Shown here piece after piece: positions 13,654 through 16,747 of a stretch of DNA of 16,747 bases. The stretch lies in contig DTYS01000304.1 of NCBI GenBank assembly GCA_012961755.1, positions 1-16,747 of the forward strand. The letters are read 5' to 3'. Under the pieces are notes generated by a model. That model did no database searches. It worked only from the letters and a program-made list of their open reading frames with translations, and was not told the DNA's origin. This DNA comes from Candidatus Latescibacterota bacterium (lineage in GTDB: Bacteria; Latescibacterota; 4484-107; B68-G9). Made by a program: the position numbers and the translations under genes. Each line of letters opens with the position of its first letter. Position 1 is the stretch's first letter.

Positions 13654-14309
13654 CCTTCCCTCACCCTTCCCCCTTCAAGCAGGACCTTCCTGAAGGGCCA
13701 CCTTCCGGCGAGCTCCCACATGTGTGTAGCTAAGACCACCGCGGTCCCCTCCCTATGCACCCTCTCTATGAGCTGAAGGACGTCCTCCGCGGCCTCCCTG
13801 TCGAGGTTTCCCGTCGGCTCGTCGGCCAACAGAAGCTCGGGGCCGTGGACGAGGGCCCTGGCTATCGCCACCTTCTGTTGCTCCCCCCCCGACAGCACGT
13901 AGGGCATATCGTGCCTTCTGTGCGCCATGTTTACGGACGCCAGCGCCTCTAAGGCCCTTCTCCTCGCATCCCTCCTCCCCATTCCCGTGACGTACAAAGC
14001 GAAGGCCACGTTCTCAAGCACATCTCTGTCGGGAAGCAGCTTAAAGTCCTGAAATATCATACCGACCCTCCTCCTCCAGAGGGCCACCTCCCTCCCCCCG
14101 AACTTCGCCACCTTCCCGTCCACGAGCACCCTACCCCTCGTGGGCCGCTCGTCCATGTGTAGCACCCTTAAAAGCGTGCTCTTTCCAGCTCCCGTGGGCC
14201 CTAAGACCAAGAGGAACTCCCCCCTCTCGACCTCCAGCCAGATTCCGCTCAGTACTTTTATCTTCCCCTTCTCCACCCAGACGTCCTCTAAGGATATGAG
14301 CGACATCAC
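13650..14309 (-). CDS. ftsE: FtsE-like ABC transporter ATP-binding protein
   Basis: A 219-residue ABC ATPase, the usual length for FtsE. Walker A is GPTGAGKST (residues 37-45), the Q-loop is FQDFKLLPDR, the signature is LSGGEQQ, Walker B is LLLADEPTGNLD, and the switch histidine lies in ATHMWE. The FQDFKLLPDR form with ENVAFALYVTG after it is characteristic of FtsE rather than LolD or MacB. FtsE normally pairs with the membrane protein FtsX, encoded directly downstream, to activate periplasmic wall hydrolases. Here marC follows instead and no ftsX is in the window. The start is GTG at 14309, overlapping the response-regulator stop; an ATG one codon later (14306) is equally plausible. The ATPase assignment is certain, and the FtsE subgroup very likely. 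Confidence 0.92.
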   Translation of the reverse strand: MMSLISLEDVWVEKGKIKVLSGIWLEVERGEFLLVLGPTGAGKSTLLRVLHMDERPTRGRVLVDGKVAKFGGREVALWRRRVGMIFQDFKLLPDRDVLENVAFALYVTGMGRRDARRRALEALASVNMAHRRHDMPYVLSGGEQQKVAIARALVHGPELLLADEPTGNLDREAAEDVLQLIERVHREGTAVVLATHMWELAGRWPFRKVLLEGGRVREG

Positions 14310-15721
14310 GCCAACCCCAACCTCTTCATCTTGTCCCTGAAGGTGGAGAGCTTCATCTTAAGGAGTTCGGCCGCCTTGGTCTTATTCCCTCCAGTTCGAC
14401 GGAGCGCCTCGGTTATAAGCTCCCTCTCTTTGGCCTCCACTATCTCTTCGAAGGACGCATTGCCGAGCCTGGGCTCTGAGCTTCCGAGCATCCTTATCAT
14501 CCTCTCGAGCTCCTCCTGCCTCCTCAGGACCTCCTTTAAGGACGGCCTCCCTTCCATAGGTGCGGGGGACCTTATCTCGGGAGGGAGGTCCTTGGGACCC
14601 ACCCTCGGGCCCGCGCCCATCACCACGAGCCTCTCTACTAGGTTCTCGAGCTCCCTGACGTTTCCGGGCCAGTCGTAGTCCATTAGGAGCTTCATGGCCT
14701 CCGGGGTCATCTCTATCCTTCCCTCGGCCCCGAGCTTCCTGAGGAAGTGTTTCATAAGGAGGGGAACGTCCTCCTTACGCTCCCTTAGAGGGGGAAGGCG
14801 GATCGGCACTACGTTAAGGCGGTAATACAGATCCTCCCTGAACAGGCCCCTGCGGACCCTCTCCAGTAGGTCCACCTTGGTCGCCGCTATGACCCTCACA
14901 TCCACTCTTATCGTCCTGGTCCCTCCCACCCTCTCGAATTCCCTTTCCTGGAGGACCCTTAAGAGTTTCACCTGAAGCTCTAAAGGTATATCGTCCACCT
15001 CGTCTAAGAATATCGTCCCACCGTCCGCGATCTCGAACTTCCCAGGTTTGTCCTTTATGGCGCTGGTGAAGGCCCCCTTTACATGTCCGAAGAGCTCGCT
15101 CTCTAAAAGCTCCCTCGAGAGGGCGGCACAGCTTACCTTGACGAAGGGACCGTCCCTTCTGGGGCTGAGTCCGTGTATCGCATGGGCGGCGAGCTCCTTA
15201 CCAGTTCCCGTCTCCCCCTGGAGGAGCACGGTGCTGTCGGACGAGGCCACGGTGCGGATGAGGTGAAATACTTCCTGCATCTTGTGACTCTTCCCTACCA
15301 TATCCTCAAGCCTGTACCTTTCCTCAAGCCTCCTCCTCAGCCGGACGTTTTCCTCCATCACCTCCTTCATCCTGCGGACGCGCTCCAGGAGGAGTAACAG
15401 CTCCTCGTTGTCGAAGGGCTTGGTGAGGTACTCGTACGCTCCAAGCTTCATAGCCCGGACCGCGGTCCTCACCGTGCCGTAGGCGGTGATGACTATGACC
15501 TCGGTGTCGGGGCTTTCGGCTTTGATCCTTTCCAAAAGCTCTATCCCGTCCATGCCCGGCATCCTGAGGTCGGTCACCACCACATCGTACCCCTTCCTCC
15601 CTAGAAGTTCCAGGGCCTCCTCGGCCGAGCCCGCCTCGTCCACATCGTACCCGGCTTCGGCTATGTCGTCCCTGAGGGGGACCCTGGCGACCCTGTCATC
15701 CTCTACGAGCAGGACCCTCAT
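14306..15721 (-). CDS. NtrC-family sigma-54-dependent response regulator
   Basis: A 471-residue activator with three domains. The receiver domain (about 1-118) has the acidic pocket at Glu7/Asp8/Asp9, the phosphoacceptor Asp51 (VVTDLRMPGMDG) and the conserved Thr and Lys (ITAYGT, LTKPFD). The AAA+ domain (about 138-375) has Walker A GETGTGKE (169-176), Walker B TIFLDEVDD and the arginine-finger region FREDLYYRLNV. A Fis-type helix-turn-helix ends the protein (GGNKTKAAELLKM). The sigma-54 contact loop reads GAFTSA (216-221) instead of GAFTGA. The ATG at 15721 matches the family start, overlaps the kinase stop (ATGA) and has TGAGGA upstream; the frame extends further but overlaps the kinase gene. 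It is cognate to the preceding kinase. The presence of sigma-54 in the genome is implied. Confidence 0.96.
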   Translation of the reverse strand: MRVLLVEDDRVARVPLRDDIAEAGYDVDEAGSAEEALELLGRKGYDVVVTDLRMPGMDGIELLERIKAESPDTEVIVITAYGTVRTAVRAMKLGAYEYLTKPFDNEELLLLLERVRRMKEVMEENVRLRRRLEERYRLEDMVGKSHKMQEVFHLIRTVASSDSTVLLQGETGTGKELAAHAIHGLSPRRDGPFVKVSCAALSRELLESELFGHVKGAFTSAIKDKPGKFEIADGGTIFLDEVDDIPLELQVKLLRVLQEREFERVGGTRTIRVDVRVIAATKVDLLERVRRGLFREDLYYRLNVVPIRLPPLRERKEDVPLLMKHFLRKLGAEGRIEMTPEAMKLLMDYDWPGNVRELENLVERLVVMGAGPRVGPKDLPPEIRSPAPMEGRPSLKEVLRRQEELERMIRMLGSSEPRLGNASFEEIVEAKERELITEALRRTGGNKTKAAELLKMKLSTFRDKMKRLGLA

Positions 15722-16747
15722 CGCACGGTCCTCAGTAGAACTCGGAAGGTGGCCCCTCTTCCCGGGGCACTTTCCACCTCTATGTTCCCCCCATGCTCCT
15801 TGATTATGGCGTACGAGACCGAAAGCCCGAGGCCGGTACCCTCGCCCGAGGGACGCTTTGAGAAGAAGGGGTCGAATATCCTGCCGATATCCTCCTCGGA
15901 TATCCCCACGCCCGTATCCCTCACCTCGGCGCACGCCCATCCGTCCCTCGTGAAGGTCCTGACCGTAAGGGTCCCTCCCTCAGGCATGGCAGCCAGGGCG
16001 TTCAAGAAGAGGTTCAGGAAGACCTGGCCGAGGTAGTGCCCATCCCCGAGGACTCTGGGAAGCTCGGGGTCAAGCTCCCTGACGACCTTTACGTCCCCCT
16101 TCCTCAGCTGGTAGTCCGCAAGGACCAGCGTGTCCTCAAGGACCCTGTTGAGGTCGGTGGGGGAGATGGAGAGCTCCCTGCTCCTGGAGAGGTCGAGGAG
16201 TTGGCCCACGACCCTCCCTATCCTCTCAAGGCCCTCCTCCACGAGGTCCAGGTAGGTCAAGGTCCTCTCCGGGTCGTCGGGATGCTTCCTTATCCTCGCT
16301 ACGCAGCCCTGGATTCCGTCTAAGGGGTTGTTTATCTCGTGTGCTACCCCCGCGGCTAAGGTCCCCAGGGCCGCCATCTTATCGGCCCTTACGAGCTCCC
16401 TGTAAGCCTCCTCGAGCTCCTCGGTCTTCTTCCTGACCTTCTCCTCCAAGTTGCGGTAGAGACCCTGGAGCTGTTCAGCCATTTGGTTGAACGCCTCGGC
16501 CACGTCCTCTATCTCGTCCCCGGTGTGGACGGAGAGCCTATGGTCGAGGTCCCCCCTCCCGAGCTTGAGCGCCCCTTCCCTCAGGGCCATAAGGGGCCCG
16601 GTGAGCCTCCGTGAGAGGAGGAGGCTGAGGGCCAAGGCCAAAGCTCCCGCCCCGAGGCCGAGGAAGAGGAAGGTCCTCCTGTATTCCCTCGCGGATGCGA
16701 ACATCACCCCCTCGGGCCACCTCTCCACTAACACCCAGTATCCTGCC
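15718..16747 (-). CDS. Membrane sensor histidine kinase (5' part beyond window)
   Basis: The C-terminal 343 residues of a two-component kinase; the frame is open through the right edge, so the true start is outside. The first visible residues (AGYWVLVERWPEGV) look like the end of a periplasmic Cache-type sensor domain. A membrane helix follows (LFLGLGAGALALALSLLL), then a HAMP domain (LTGPLMALREGALKLGRGDLD), a coiled coil, and a HisKA domain with the phosphorylated His in AGVAHEINNPL (codon 16339-16341). The HATPase domain has an N-box (LNLFLNALAAMPEGG), G1 (DTGVGIS), an F-box (IFDPFFSKR) and G2 (GTGLGLSVSYAI). It pairs with the NtrC-type regulator next to it, with overlapping stop and start. 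The signal sensed cannot be told. Confidence 0.95.
   Translation of the reverse strand, partial: AGYWVLVERWPEGVMFASAREYRRTFLFLGLGAGALALALSLLLSRRLTGPLMALREGALKLGRGDLDHRLSVHTGDEIEDVAEAFNQMAEQLQGLYRNLEEKVRKKTEELEEAYRELVRADKMAALGTLAAGVAHEINNPLDGIQGCVARIRKHPDDPERTLTYLDLVEEGLERIGRVVGQLLDLSRSRELSISPTDLNRVLEDTLVLADYQLRKGDVKVVRELDPELPRVLGDGHYLGQVFLNLFLNALAAMPEGGTLTVRTFTRDGWACAEVRDTGVGISEEDIGRIFDPFFSKRPSGEGTGLGLSVSYAIIKEHGGNIEVESAPGRGATFRVLLRTVR

Noticed and set aside
15722..15940. N-terminal extension of the response regulator by 73 codons
   Set aside because: It lies wholly within the histidine kinase gene in another frame, has shadow-like composition, and the receiver domain begins at the ATG at 15721.
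1..16747. Mobile elements, CRISPR arrays, tRNA or rRNA genes
   Set aside because: No transposase or integrase motifs, no regularly spaced repeats, and no cloverleaf or rRNA-like segments were seen on either strand. Nearly every base is accounted for by protein genes.

Overview
The window looks like a gene-dense stretch of a bacterial chromosome (MreB/MreC, MarC, NtrC-type sigma-54 activator, FtsE). Arg is mostly AGG/AGA and Ile mostly ATA, coding strands are purine-rich, and only about 130 bases lie between genes. That style is common in thermophilic or deep-branching bacteria. The sequence alone does not name the organism, and an uncultured lineage is possible. No rRNA, tRNA, CRISPR, insertion sequence or phage gene was seen, and no stretch over 300 bases lacks a gene.

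Layout. (1) Bases 1-6631, + strand: one tightly overlapping run of mreB (3' part), mreC, nfeD, stomatin/SPFH, DUF1848, xseB, DUF362 and an isoprenyl diphosphate synthase. A small predicted lipoprotein gene follows (6715-7119). (2) Bases 7058-9521, - strand: a phosphodiesterase/alkaline-phosphatase-superfamily protein, then a flippase-like LPG-synthase-TM membrane protein. A near-consensus sigma-70 promoter drives the pair and appears to give a leaderless or almost leaderless mRNA. (3) Bases 9571-12222, + strand: a large, divergent GH78 alpha-L-rhamnosidase-like protein, divergent from block 2. (4) Bases 12158-16747, - strand: histidine kinase (cut by the window edge), sigma-54 response regulator, FtsE-like ATPase, MarC and an HpcH/HpaI-type aldolase, joined by 4-base stop/start overlaps.

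How they fit together. Block 1 combines cell shape (MreBC), membrane quality control (NfeD with stomatin), DNA maintenance (XseB) and isoprenoid chain synthesis. Its companions mreD, PBP2 and rodA are absent. Block 2 may act on envelope lipids or glycans, but its substrate is unknown. The rhamnosidase-like enzyme and the aldolase are convergent neighbours. Together they would suit release of L-rhamnose and cleavage of 2-keto-3-deoxy-L-rhamnonate to pyruvate and lactaldehyde, which is an inference from family membership and position. The aldolase has an extra amphipathic N-terminal helix resembling a microcompartment encapsulation peptide. The two intergenic gaps share a 15-base motif matching at 13 positions, a possible common operator. 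Both convergent gene pairs overlap at their 3' ends by 62-65 bases, and no classical terminator was found.
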